64,000 nucleotides of DNA, taken from QPIN01 sp965224575 (GTDB taxonomy: Bacteria; Pseudomonadota; Gammaproteobacteria; Methylococcales; Methylomonadaceae). Made by a program: the position numbers and the translations under genes. Below the pieces are notes generated by a model, which saw only the letters and a program-made list of their open reading frames with translations, made no database searches and was not told where the DNA came from. Location of the stretch: assembly GCA_965224575.1 (NCBI GenBank), contig CBDCZQ010000006.1, positions 1,488,001-1,552,000 on the forward strand, in the 5' to 3' direction. Positions 9,276 through 18,168 of the stretch are shown here, in pieces; position 1 is the first letter of the stretch, and each line of letters opens with the position of its first letter.

Positions 9276-10336
9276 ATGAACTGGTTAAAAAGAGGGCAAT
9301 CTGCTGTACTTGGTGTTGATATAAGTACTGCTGCCATTAAATTATTAGAATTGAGCTGGTCAGGGTCTAGGTATAAAGTAGAAAGTTACGCAGTTTCTCC
9401 TTTACCTCTAGATGCAGTGGTTGATAAAAGCATCAACGATGTTGATGTGATTGCTAATGCAATTAAAGCCGCTGTTAAGCAGTCTGGAACTAAAACAAAG
9501 AAGGCTGTGTAGCAGTGGCGGGGTCTTCAGTGATGACCAAAATTATTTCAATGCCTGCAACGTTAAGTGAAGACGAGATGGAAGATCAGATACTTGTAGA
9601 GGCTGATCAATATGTTCCTTATTCGTTGGATGAAGTTAATCTTGACTTTGAAGTACAGGGTATCACTGAAAATGACCCGGAAATGGTTGATGTTCTGTTG
9701 GCGGCTTCCAGGCGTGAAAATGTTGAGGATAGAGTTGAGGCGTTAGCCAAGGCGGGGTTAGAAGCATCAATCGTTGATGTTGAAGCTTTTGCAATGGAAA
9801 ATGCATTTTCGGTATTTTCTGAACAATTACCTGAAGCATCTAACGAGCAGGCTGTGGCAATAATGGATATTGGGGCAACCATGTCTACATTAAATGTTGT
9901 TCACAACGATCGAACAATCTATACACGAGAACAAAGTTTTGGTGGTAAACAATTGACTGAAGAAATTCAACGTCGATATGGCTTATCATTTGAAGAAGCT
10001 GGACTAGCAAAAAAGCATGGGGGCTTGCCAGACAATTATGGACTTGATGTATTGGACCCCTTTAAAAAAGCAGTAGTTCAACAAATCTCGCGGTCATTAC
10101 AATTTTTTACCTCTTCAAATGTTAATGAAAAGGTTGGTAGTATTGTTCTGGCTGGAGGGTGTGCGTCAATAGCTGGAATGGATAAATTAGTAGAGCAAGA
10201 TTTAGGTATTCCGGTTTATATCGCAAACCCCTTTATCAATATGGCGCTATCTAATAAGGTAAAACCACAAAGTTTAAGTAATGATGCTCCTTCAATGATG
10301 ATTGCATGTGGACTGGCATTAAGGAGTTTTGATTAA
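9276..10336 (+). pseudogene. pilM: Type IV pilus assembly protein PilM, split by a one-base frameshift
   Basis: PilM is an actin-like cytoplasmic ATPase that anchors PilN and the pilus alignment complex. The first frame (9276-9512) gives GVDISTAAIKLLELS, the N-terminal ATP-binding fold, and stops at TAG 9510-9512. The rest (from 9509 to 10336, frame +2) resumes at once with VAVAGSSVMTK and runs to the normal C-terminus, including IMDIGATMSTLNV and VLAGGCASIAGMD. Family members read ...AVVAVAGSSV, so the DNA should read GTGGTAGCA where it reads GTGTAGCA. One G is missing at about 9509. The two halves together make a standard-length PilM of about 353 residues. pilNOPQ downstream are intact, so a recent mutation or a sequencing error are both possible. 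Confidence 0.9.
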
Positions 10337-10908
10337 TGGCAAAAATAAATTTACTTCCATGGCGTGATGAACTTCGCCAACAAAAACAACAAGACTTTAT
10401 CGCAAAATTAGGTTTGGTTGTTGTTATGACTTGTCTAGTCTTTTCTTTGGGATATTTTTATATTGAAAGTATGAAAAGTCATCAACAAAGGCGAAATAAA
10501 ATAATTGAAACTGAGATTGTGATAGTTGATAAGAAAATCAAAGAGATTAAAGATATTGAGCTAAAAAAGAGCCAATTATTAATTAAAATTGATGTTATTC
10601 AGCAGTTACAAGAAAGTCGTCCACAAATAGTTCATTTATTTGATGAATTATCAACAAGTACACCGGAAGGTATTTTTCTAACAAAGTTTGTTCAGACAGG
10701 TAAAAACTTAGCACTAACGGGTAGTGCATTGTCAAACGCTAGAGTCTCAGCTTATATGCGAGGTATTGATAAGTCTTTATGGCTTGAAGCTCCGGAATTA
10801 AAAGAAATTCAGGGAAAAAATCAAGAAAAAAATGATCAGTACAATAAATTTTCTATGCTTGCCAAGCAAAAAGGATTGCAGCTAACGAAACAGGGTGGTA
10901 AAAAATGA
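10336..10908 (+). CDS. pilN: Type IV pilus inner-membrane alignment protein PilN
   Basis: 190 residues. Begins MAKINLLPWRDELRQQKQ; the INLLPWR motif is the PilN signature that binds PilM. One membrane helix follows (residues about 25-45), then a periplasmic coiled-coil and a ferredoxin-like domain. PilN pairs with PilO to form the inner-membrane platform linking the motor to the PilQ secretin. Its start overlaps the last base of pilM, and its end overlaps pilO by four bases, so it is translationally coupled within pilMNOPQ. Confidence 0.93.
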   Translation: MAKINLLPWRDELRQQKQQDFIAKLGLVVVMTCLVFSLGYFYIESMKSHQQRRNKIIETEIVIVDKKIKEIKDIELKKSQLLIKIDVIQQLQESRPQIVHLFDELSTSTPEGIFLTKFVQTGKNLALTGSALSNARVSAYMRGIDKSLWLEAPELKEIQGKNQEKNDQYNKFSMLAKQKGLQLTKQGGKK

Positions 10909-11528
10909 TAAATTTATCAGAAGTTAATTGGGATTTTAATGCGGCAGGCTCATGGCCATTACCGATAAAAATAGCAACATTTGTTTTGGTTTCCATTTTA
11001 GTTGGAGCAGCAGGAGTTTACTACATAACACTTGACCAACTTAATGAACTGGAGCAATTTGAAAAAAAAGAGACTGAATTAAAAACTTCATTTGAAAATA
11101 AACAAAAGAAAGCGATTAATTTATCAGATTATCGGGAACAATTGACTCAAATTGAAGCATCTTTGGGAGAAATGATTAAGCAAATGCCTACTCAAGCAGA
11201 AGTCGCCAATTTGCTAATAGATATTTCTCAAACGGGTTTGGCAAGTGGTTTAGAATTTCGACTTTTTAAACCGGCTGCGACAATTCGAAAAGATTTTTAC
11301 TCTGAGCTACCTATCAATATAAGAGTGATCGGCAGATATGAAGAGATAGGGCTTTTTGTTAGTGGTCTAGCATCATTACCACGAATAGTAACGGTACATA
11401 ACGTTAATATTTCTCCTGTTGGTAAGACAACAGATAAAAACTCTTTGCTGACCATGAACGCAATTATCAAAACTTATAATGAAGAGTTAGATAGCGGTAA
11501 GAAAGCGAAAAAAAATAGGCGGAAATAA
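10905..11528 (+). CDS. pilO: Type IV pilus inner-membrane alignment protein PilO
   Basis: 207 residues with one N-terminal membrane helix (residues about 22-43), a coiled-coil stretch and a periplasmic domain containing MIKQMPTQAEVANLLIDIS, a typical PilO segment. It forms heterodimers with PilN in the alignment complex. The C-terminus is Lys/Arg-rich (GKKAKKNRRK). It starts four bases inside pilN and abuts pilP, consistent with one operon. Confidence 0.93.
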   Translation: MINLSEVNWDFNAAGSWPLPIKIATFVLVSILVGAAGVYYITLDQLNELEQFEKKETELKTSFENKQKKAINLSDYREQLTQIEASLGEMIKQMPTQAEVANLLIDISQTGLASGLEFRLFKPAATIRKDFYSELPINIRVIGRYEEIGLFVSGLASLPRIVTVHNVNISPVGKTTDKNSLLTMNAIIKTYNEELDSGKKAKKNRRK

Positions 11529-12091
11529 TGATGAGCTTGACTGAAAAAATATGGTTTCAAGATAAAATGAAAGTAAGGCGTCTTGGTTTTAGTGTTGTAG
11601 TTTTATGCTTATCTGGTTGTATTAATGACGATGTTAGTGATTTAACTCAGTATGTTAAAGAGACTAAGGCTAGGCCAAAAGGAACGATTCAAGCATTGCC
11701 AGAGATAAAAGTAGTTGAGCCGTTTATTTTTAACCCTGATGGGTTGAGAGACCCTTTTAGACAGGTAGAAAAAACAAAGGAAGAAAAATCGGTAGATATT
11801 TCCTCTAGTACAGGGATTGTACCAGACACATCAAGAAGGAAAGAAGAATTAGAATCCTACCCTTTAGATACGCTACAAATGGTAGGAACGTTAACAATGG
11901 AAGAAAGACTATGGGGGCTGATTAAGGCCAGTGATGGAACGATACATCGAGTTCAAAGAGGAAACCATATGGGAACAAATTATGGTGAAATTATTCGAAT
12001 TTTAGGTGGCAAAATAGAGTTAATGGAAATAGTTTCTGATAAAACAGGTTCTTGGGTTGAACAGCAAGCTTCATTACAACTGGCTGAGTGA
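11528..12091 (+). CDS. pilP: Type IV pilus lipoprotein PilP
   Basis: 187 residues. A lipobox (LCLSGC, Cys about residue 31) follows a positively charged start. The mature part has a disordered Pro/Lys region, then FNPDGLRDPFRQ and a beta-domain beginning around LDTLQMVGTL, as in PilP/HofP. PilP is a lipoprotein in the periplasm that bridges PilNO and the PilQ secretin. The annotated start (MMSLTEKIWFQDKMKVRR) puts about 17 residues ahead of a second possible start at MKVRRLGFSV, which would give a more typical signal peptide. Confidence 0.92.
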   Translation: MMSLTEKIWFQDKMKVRRLGFSVVVLCLSGCINDDVSDLTQYVKETKARPKGTIQALPEIKVVEPFIFNPDGLRDPFRQVEKTKEEKSVDISSSTGIVPDTSRRKEELESYPLDTLQMVGTLTMEERLWGLIKASDGTIHRVQRGNHMGTNYGEIIRILGGKIELMEIVSDKTGSWVEQQASLQLAE

Positions 12092-14505
12092 TTAAGGGTT
12101 ACATGATGAGTATGAAAAATAATAGAGCAATGAAAGTACAAGCATTTCGCCATTGTGGTGGAGTCGCAGCAGGGCTATTTATATTGATGGCGCAAGCTCC
12201 TTCCGTAATAGCAGAAAATACAGCTATTTCGGAATTAACTTCCATATCAAATTTAAATGTATGGGTTGAAGATAAAGCGATTACAGATGTGAATTTTTCT
12301 TCCCTATCAGGAGATAAAGTTCAAATTGAGCTGGCTTTAAATGGAGCGGTTGATACCCCCAAGGTTTTTCAAACGAATAACCCTGCAAGAATTTCTCTTG
12401 ATTTTGCAGATATACATAGCAATTTAGACAAAAAAATGTATAAGGTTAATCAAGGGGCAGTTAAAGCTGTTCATGTCGTTGAGGCTGCAGGTAGGACACG
12501 AGTCGTTATTAATCTTGCAGAAACGGCCTCTTATGATTTAGATGTTGTCGACAATAAGGTTAAGGTTATTTTGGAACCGTTGGCTTCAGTAGGTTCTGAG
12601 CATAAGTTGAAGTCTCCAAAAATAAAGAAAAAGGCTAAGCCAGATCTTTTAATGAAGAAAAATGATTCTAATGGATCAAAAAAAGTAGCAAAGCCACTTG
12701 GTTTGAAGAATAAAGCAAAGCTTAGAAAATCAAATTTATTTCCTGAGCAAGCAATTAAAAATATTGATTTTCGTAGAGGACCAAAAGGTGCAGGGCGTTT
12801 GCTCATAAACCTTTCATCTACTAATACAATCGTTGATATGAAAGAGCAGGGTGGAAAAGTTATTTTAAATTTTCTAAATACTAAGCTACCCGAAAGATTA
12901 GCAAAAAGCTATGATGTATCAGATTTCGCGACACCGGTGAAAACAATAGATGCGCAAACCAAAGGGAATGGGGTGTCGTTGACAGTTTCTTTAGGTGGTG
13001 GTCATTATGATTACTCATCTTATCAGTCTGATGGCATGTTAGCAGTAGATTTTATTCCACTGTCAATGGCTGAAAAGAAAGCTATGTTAAAAAGTAAATT
13101 TCCTTATTCAGGTAAAAAATTAACATTTAATTTTCAGGATATTGAGGTAAGGTCTGTTTTACAAATCCTTGCTGATTTTACTGGGTTGAACATTGTTGCG
13201 GCGGATACAGTGGGTGGAAATGTAAGTTTACGTTTAAATGATGTACCTTGGGACCAAGCTTTGGATTTAATCCTTAAGTCTAAAGGTTTAGCTAAAAGAG
13301 AGATGGGAAATGTTGTTTTAGTTGCTCCTTCAACAGAAATAACCAAGATTGAGAAAGAAGAGTTAGAAGCTAAAAAAGTCATTGAACAACTAGAACCTTT
13401 AAGAACTGAATATTTACAGATTAACTATGCAAAAGCTGAAGATATTTTACAATTATTGACTGGATCAAATGTTGTGAAATCAGTTACTCAAATGAATCAG
13501 TCAAGTTCAGGCTCAGGTCAAAATTCAGGATTATCAGGAGGTTTTAGTGGAAATAATTCAAGTTCAAGAGGATCAAGGTCAACTGAATCTTCTGAAATGC
13601 AAGGAATGTTATCTGCACGAGGCAGTGCAACGGTTGATGGCAGAACTAATACCATTATCGTCAAGGAAACTGCAAAACAGCTTGAAGATATTGCAGAGAT
13701 GATCAAAATTCTGGATGTACCGGTCAGACAAGTTATGATTGAAGCAAGAATAGTGACAGCAGATACAAGCTTTGCCCAGGAAATTGGTGTCAGGTTTGGT
13801 ATAGCAAAAGCTGCTCAAGTTGGTTCAGGTAAAGTTTTTGCCATGGGTGCCGGACAAAACACATTTGGAGAGTTAGTGCCAGATTCTGATGGCTCTTTTG
13901 TTTCTGTTCCTGACGGTGCTGGTTATTTGGTAGACTTAGGCGCAAATGCAATAGCTGGGCATCCCGTAGGTGCTTTGGGAATGACATTAGCTAGAGCTGC
14001 AGACTATGTGCTTAATTTGGAATTATCAGCATTAGAAAATAATAATAGAGGGGAGATATTAGCAAACCCTCGAGTCATGACATCTGATAGAGAAGTCGCT
14101 TATATCAAACAAGGTATACAAATACCCTATACAACGGTTAGCCAGGATGGAACACAAACAGAATTGATAGATGCAGTATTAGAATTAAATGTTACACCTC
14201 AAATCACACCCGATGGTGATGTGATAATGGACTTATTAATTAAAAAAGACTCACCTGACGTAGCTACTGGCGGTATTGATAAAAGAGAAATTGATACAAT
14301 GGTTCGTGTTAGAGATGGAGAAACAATTGTCTTAGGTGGTGTTTATGAGGGAAATTCAGGGAATGAAGTATATAAAATTCCTTTTCTTGCCGATTTGCCA
14401 GGAGTAGGGTTTTTATTTCAAAAGAAAATCGAAAGTGAAAGAAAAAAGGAGTTGTTGATTTTTATAACACCTAAAATAGTAAAAAATACCTTATCGACTA
14501 GATGA
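12088..14505 (+). CDS. pilQ: Type IV pilus secretin PilQ
   Basis: 805 residues, slightly longer than usual. After a signal peptide ending near VIAEN there are two AMIN domains (residues about 60-150 and 225-320), which bind peptidoglycan. The secretin/TonB short N-terminal domain follows (LTFNFQDIEVRSVLQILADF), then NHN repeats and the secretin core with VPVRQVMIEARIV and a C-terminal LLIFITPKIV. A Ser/Gly-rich insert (residues about 470-505) sits in the first secretin N-domain. PilQ forms the outer-membrane pore through which the pilus passes. The GTG at 12088 overlaps the pilP stop. ATG at 12103 with AAGGG upstream is an equally likely start. Confidence 0.95.
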   Translation: MIKGYMMSMKNNRAMKVQAFRHCGGVAAGLFILMAQAPSVIAENTAISELTSISNLNVWVEDKAITDVNFSSLSGDKVQIELALNGAVDTPKVFQTNNPARISLDFADIHSNLDKKMYKVNQGAVKAVHVVEAAGRTRVVINLAETASYDLDVVDNKVKVILEPLASVGSEHKLKSPKIKKKAKPDLLMKKNDSNGSKKVAKPLGLKNKAKLRKSNLFPEQAIKNIDFRRGPKGAGRLLINLSSTNTIVDMKEQGGKVILNFLNTKLPERLAKSYDVSDFATPVKTIDAQTKGNGVSLTVSLGGGHYDYSSYQSDGMLAVDFIPLSMAEKKAMLKSKFPYSGKKLTFNFQDIEVRSVLQILADFTGLNIVAADTVGGNVSLRLNDVPWDQALDLILKSKGLAKREMGNVVLVAPSTEITKIEKEELEAKKVIEQLEPLRTEYLQINYAKAEDILQLLTGSNVVKSVTQMNQSSSGSGQNSGLSGGFSGNNSSSRGSRSTESSEMQGMLSARGSATVDGRTNTIIVKETAKQLEDIAEMIKILDVPVRQVMIEARIVTADTSFAQEIGVRFGIAKAAQVGSGKVFAMGAGQNTFGELVPDSDGSFVSVPDGAGYLVDLGANAIAGHPVGALGMTLARAADYVLNLELSALENNNRGEILANPRVMTSDREVAYIKQGIQIPYTTVSQDGTQTELIDAVLELNVTPQITPDGDVIMDLLIKKDSPDVATGGIDKREIDTMVRVRDGETIVLGGVYEGNSGNEVYKIPFLADLPGVGFLFQKKIESERKKELLIFITPKIVKNTLSTR

Positions 14506-14527
14506 TAAAAGATAACGTATAATATGG

Positions 14528-14559
14528 AAAAAGAGGGGGGCTTGATGCCCCCTTTTTTA
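14528..14559 (+). terminator. Intrinsic terminator of the pil operon
   Basis: GGGGGC-TTGAT-GCCCCC stem-loop followed by TTTTTT and preceded by an A run, about 25 bases after the pilQ stop. Confidence 0.9.
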
Positions 14560-14652
14560 TTGGTTTAAAATAGTGTTTTAATAGGTTGGTCTTAAGTAAA
14601 TAGGATAGAATCCCAATTGAGCGTGATTAAAAGAGAATTAAATAAAAAGAGT

Positions 14653-14712
14653 GTAGGTTGGGCTGTCGTTTCTTTGGCAACCCAACGCCACTTTTGCAAA
14701 AGATGTTGGGTT
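14653..14712. repeat. REP-like palindromic element beginning GTAGGTTGGG
   Basis: The segment holds GGTTGGG, then CAACCCAAC, then GTTGGGTT, so it can fold in two alternative ways. The outer pair AACCCAAC/GTTGGGTT is a perfect 8-base inverted repeat. It lies in the 478-base gap between the pilQ terminator and aroK. From memory, GTAGGTTGGG palindromes are common dispersed repeats in Methylococcales and cyanobacteria. No second copy was seen in this window. Confidence 0.6.
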
Positions 14713-14838
14713 AGAGATAGAGGTGTTAGCCAAGCTAGCAAATCTTTATTTCACTTTTAATCGCGCCCATCCTGATTCTAATTACCGAATAATAATGTTG
14801 AATGTTATATTCAACCTATTAATAATTCGTCAGGAGAA

Positions 14839-14868
14839 GTTTACTCACCCTTATGGGTGGGGAGTAAA
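14839..14868. other. Hairpin upstream of aroK
   Basis: TTTACTCACCC-TTAT-GGGTGGGGAGTAAA forms a stem with a two-base bulge, 115 bases before aroK. Function unknown; no U run follows, so it is not a simple terminator. Apart from this and the REP-like element, the 14560-14982 gap holds nothing I can name. Confidence 0.4.
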
Positions 14869-14982
14869 AAATGAATTAAAATTGTTCCTAATCATAGTGA
14901 TAAACACACTTATCTATCAACTGATTTATTTTTGGTTGAACAAAAATTATTAATAATAATAGCGTCCAATTGAGGTTTTAGG

Positions 14983-15507
14983 ATGGGGAAACAAGCAGAA
15001 AATATTTATTTGATCGGTCTGATGGGAGCCGGTAAGACTACCATTGGCAGGCAATTGGCTACATCACTACAATTACCTTTTTATGATAGTGATAAAGCAA
15101 TAGAAGAACAGACAGGTGTAGATATTCCAACGATATTTGAATATGAGGGTGAAGAAGGTTTTAGAATTCGTGAACGAAATATGCTTCAAGAGCTTACACA
15201 AATTGATGGAATAGTCTTGGCTACTGGAGGTGGAGCTATTTTAAGCGAAGAAAATCGTAAGGCTTTAAAAAATAATGGTTTTATTGTATATTTACAATGT
15301 TCGGTTGATAAAATATTGCAAAGAACCAAAAGAGACAATCAACGACCTTTGCTTAAAACCACTGATCCAAGAGAACGTATTGAGGCGTTATTTGCCGAAA
15401 GGGAAGGTTTTTATCTAAGTTGTGCAGATTTTACAATAGAAACAAGTATCATGCAGAGTAAAACGGTTGTGCAAAATATTTTGAATGAATATAACGGAAT
15501 TCATTAA
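14983..15507 (+). CDS. aroK: Shikimate kinase
   Basis: 174 residues, normal length. The P-loop GLMGAGKTTIG is near the N-terminus, followed by the shikimate-binding DSDKAIEEQTG, IPTIFEYEGEEGFRIRE and ATGGGAI, and the lid segment RDNQRPLL. It phosphorylates shikimate with ATP in aromatic amino acid synthesis. The stop is six bases from the aroB start, giving the usual aroK-aroB-damX unit downstream of pilQ. Translation starts at ATG 14983 with TTTTAGG just upstream. Confidence 0.96.
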   Translation: MGKQAENIYLIGLMGAGKTTIGRQLATSLQLPFYDSDKAIEEQTGVDIPTIFEYEGEEGFRIRERNMLQELTQIDGIVLATGGGAILSEENRKALKNNGFIVYLQCSVDKILQRTKRDNQRPLLKTTDPRERIEALFAEREGFYLSCADFTIETSIMQSKTVVQNILNEYNGIH

Positions 15508-15513
15508 GCGGAT

Positions 15514-16593
15514 ATGAAAGAGTTACGAGTTGAGTTAAAAGAAAATAGTTATCCGATTTATATTGGCTCTGGATTATTATCGCAAAAGGAGTTGTTGATA
15601 AAGCATATCAAATCAAAACAAGTGTTAATTGTTACTAATGTTACGGTAGCGCCATACTACTTATCATTTTTACAAAAAAGTTTAGTAGAGTTTCAAGTTG
15701 ATACTATTGAGCTTCTTGATGGTGAGCAATATAAAAACCTAGAAAATATCAATAAAATTTTTGATCACTTACTTGAGAATAAATATAGTAGAAATGCAAC
15801 ATTAATTGCGCTAGGTGGTGGTGTGGTTGGTGATATGGGAGGGTTTGCTGCTGCATGTTATCAACGTGGCATCCCTTTTATCCAGATTCCAACAACTGTC
15901 TTGGCACAAGTGGACTCATCTGTTGGAGGAAAAACAGGTGTAAACCATCCTTTAGGTAAAAATATGATAGGTGCATTTTATCAGCCGCAGTGTGTCATTG
16001 CAGATATGGATGTATTGGATACTTTAGAAGATAGACAATTAATTGCTGGTATTGCAGAAGTTATAAAATATGGATTGATTCGAGATTTAGAGTTTTTTGA
16101 GTGGTTAGAAAAAAATATAGGATTATTACTTGCAAGAAATAAAGATGCATTAGCTTACGTGATAGAAAAATCGTGTCTCAATAAAGCAGAAGTTGTAGTG
16201 GAAGATGAATTTGAGTCGGGCATTCGTGCAACTTTAAATTTAGGGCATACATTTGGTCATGCAATTGAAACAGGGATGGGTTATGGCACATATCTTCATG
16301 GTGAAGCCGTTGCGATAGGCATTTGCTATGCTGCGGACCTTTCTAAGAGAATGGGGTGGATAACATATGATGATATGGAAAGGATTATTGCCCTATTAAA
16401 ATTAGCTCAGTTACCTGTTAATCCACCTAAAGAAATGAATGCTAAACAGTTTTTAGATTTGATGGCTGTAGATAAAAAAAATGTTGATGGAAAAATAAGA
16501 CTGATTTTACTTGAGTCTATTGGTAAAGCAACATTACCGGTAAGTGTAGATCAATTGCTTCTTGAGCAAACTTTGAATAATTATGCAGGATAA
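15514..16593 (+). CDS. aroB: 3-dehydroquinate synthase
   Basis: 359 residues, standard size. NAD- and metal-binding landmarks are present: LDGEQYKNLE, GGGVVGDMGGFAAACYQRG, PTTVLAQVDSSVGGKTGVNH, and the zinc ligands in LNLGHTFGHAIE and HGEAVAIG. It converts DAHP into 3-dehydroquinate, the second shikimate-pathway step. It overlaps the start of the downstream damX-like gene by 11 bases, so the two are translationally coupled. Confidence 0.96.
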   Translation: MKELRVELKENSYPIYIGSGLLSQKELLIKHIKSKQVLIVTNVTVAPYYLSFLQKSLVEFQVDTIELLDGEQYKNLENINKIFDHLLENKYSRNATLIALGGGVVGDMGGFAAACYQRGIPFIQIPTTVLAQVDSSVGGKTGVNHPLGKNMIGAFYQPQCVIADMDVLDTLEDRQLIAGIAEVIKYGLIRDLEFFEWLEKNIGLLLARNKDALAYVIEKSCLNKAEVVVEDEFESGIRATLNLGHTFGHAIETGMGYGTYLHGEAVAIGICYAADLSKRMGWITYDDMERIIALLKLAQLPVNPPKEMNAKQFLDLMAVDKKNVDGKIRLILLESIGKATLPVSVDQLLLEQTLNNYAG

Positions 16594-18160
16594 TGAATCG
16601 CCAATTTTTCGAATGAATAAAATTCATATGCCCAAGATAAAGGGCGTTGAGTCTGCTTTGTTAACATTAGAGCGTGCTCAGAAATTGCATTTATTGATCC
16701 ATTTGATTACAAATCTTAAACAGTCTTTGGTTATTTGTGGGCCAAATGGCATAGGGAAAACAGTTTTAATTGATGAACTAACAAAATGTGAAAAAGATAC
16801 ATTATCACTAGTTTGTATTCAAGGGGCATCTGATTTAAGTTTTGATAATTTTCAATACCAATTAGTGCGATTGTTAGAAAATCAACTTGGTTTTGATGCT
16901 GAAAATCAAGATGTCTCAGAAGTTTTATCAATGCTTGATAAGAATAATCAGAAGGTTGTTGTTATTTTTGATGATGCGGGACAATTAATGCCTGGATTGA
17001 TTGATACTCTTATTGACTTTGCTAGTGAAAATAAATGTTTAAAAATTATATTTTCTTTAACTCTTGATGAAATACAATCGAAAAAGAATTCTGATCGTAG
17101 AATAGATGATTGCCATTTTATAGATATTCCCCCATTAACAGAAAAACAAAGTGGTGTTTTTTTAAGAAGTCTATCTACCCAACCAGGAATCAATTTAGAA
17201 TTTAATAATATTAATGAGCAGTTAATAGAAAAAATATACAAAAAAACGAATGGGATTCCTGGGGAAATAATTTATGAAGTATCAAAAGAAAATAATTTTA
17301 ATATTATCAGCATAGAGAAATATAAATGGATTGGCCTCGCATTAATTGCTGCATTAATATTGACCGTGCTGACTAATTATTTATTTAATAGCGAATCTAA
17401 AGTAAGCCAAAGCGGTGATAAAAATAACCTTCCCTTATCAAAAAATAAATCTGAAAAAGTCGAAAAAACACACTATTACGTTCAGTCTGAGACAGATGTA
17501 GAAATAAATAATCCACAAGTGATTGCCGACGTTGATAAAGTTAACAAAAAAGAGCAGAAAGAAAGTTTTCCTGATAAAAATCTTGTTCAAAAATTTGATC
17601 ATAAAACTAAAGTAGCTGAAAAAAAAGCTGAACAAATAAAAGTTGAAGACGCCCCTTTTTCCCAGAAAAAAGAAGAAAGTTCTAAATTTCAAGAGTCAAT
17701 AGAAAAAAATAAAATTGTTGAATTGGTTGGTGAAAATACTGAAAAAAAAATGGTTCTAGAAAAACCAAGTAAAGAATTAATAGATTTGGATAGATTTCAA
17801 GCTTCTATAGAGAATAAAAAGAAAACTGATGAAAAAAATGAAGTGCTAAAAAAAGATGTGATCATAAGAGCTGATGATAGTATGTGGGTCTTAAAGCAAT
17901 CTAAAAATCATTACACTATGCAGCTAATTGTCTTATCTACGCAGGATGCAGTGTCAGGTTTTTTGTCAGAATATAAAGGCCTTTCTGATAATCTTAAGTT
18001 TTTTAGAAAAAGAAAGCAGGGAAACAATCAATATGTTGTTATCTATGGATCTTTTAAAGATGCAGCAACAGCATCCTTAAAAATGAAATCTTTACCTGCT
18101 CGATTTAGAAAAGCATGGGTCAGAAGTTTTAGAGGGTTACAAGAGATGATTAAAAAATAA
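16583..18160 (+). CDS. damX: DamX-like protein: AAA ATPase domain plus SPOR domain
   Basis: 525 residues in three parts. Residues about 20-240 form an AAA-type ATPase with P-loop CGPNGIGKT and Walker B VVIFDDAG. A single membrane helix (WIGLALIAALILTVLTNYLF, about residues 251-270) follows. A long Lys/Glu-rich disordered linker then leads to a C-terminal SPOR domain (about residues 430-510, WVLKQSKNHYTMQLIVLS to YGSFKDAATA). SPOR domains bind denuded peptidoglycan at the division septum. The ATPase half is of the ExeA type. Position after aroB matches DamX in many gammaproteobacteria. The N-terminus is cytoplasmic and the SPOR domain periplasmic by this topology. Confidence 0.85.
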   Translation: MQDNESPIFRMNKIHMPKIKGVESALLTLERAQKLHLLIHLITNLKQSLVICGPNGIGKTVLIDELTKCEKDTLSLVCIQGASDLSFDNFQYQLVRLLENQLGFDAENQDVSEVLSMLDKNNQKVVVIFDDAGQLMPGLIDTLIDFASENKCLKIIFSLTLDEIQSKKNSDRRIDDCHFIDIPPLTEKQSGVFLRSLSTQPGINLEFNNINEQLIEKIYKKTNGIPGEIIYEVSKENNFNIISIEKYKWIGLALIAALILTVLTNYLFNSESKVSQSGDKNNLPLSKNKSEKVEKTHYYVQSETDVEINNPQVIADVDKVNKKEQKESFPDKNLVQKFDHKTKVAEKKAEQIKVEDAPFSQKKEESSKFQESIEKNKIVELVGENTEKKMVLEKPSKELIDLDRFQASIENKKKTDEKNEVLKKDVIIRADDSMWVLKQSKNHYTMQLIVLSTQDAVSGFLSEYKGLSDNLKFFRKRKQGNNQYVVIYGSFKDAATASLKMKSLPARFRKAWVRSFRGLQEMIKK

Positions 18161-18168
18161 TATTAAAT

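Noticed and set aside
9509..9515. Programmed frameshift in pilM
   Set aside because: No slippery heptamer, no downstream stem-loop and no precedent in the PilM family; a simple one-base deletion explains it.
14723..14953. 76-codon frame between pilQ and aroK
   Set aside because: It begins just after a REP-like element and overlaps a hairpin. It has no ribosome site and no recognisable domain, so it is most likely not translated.
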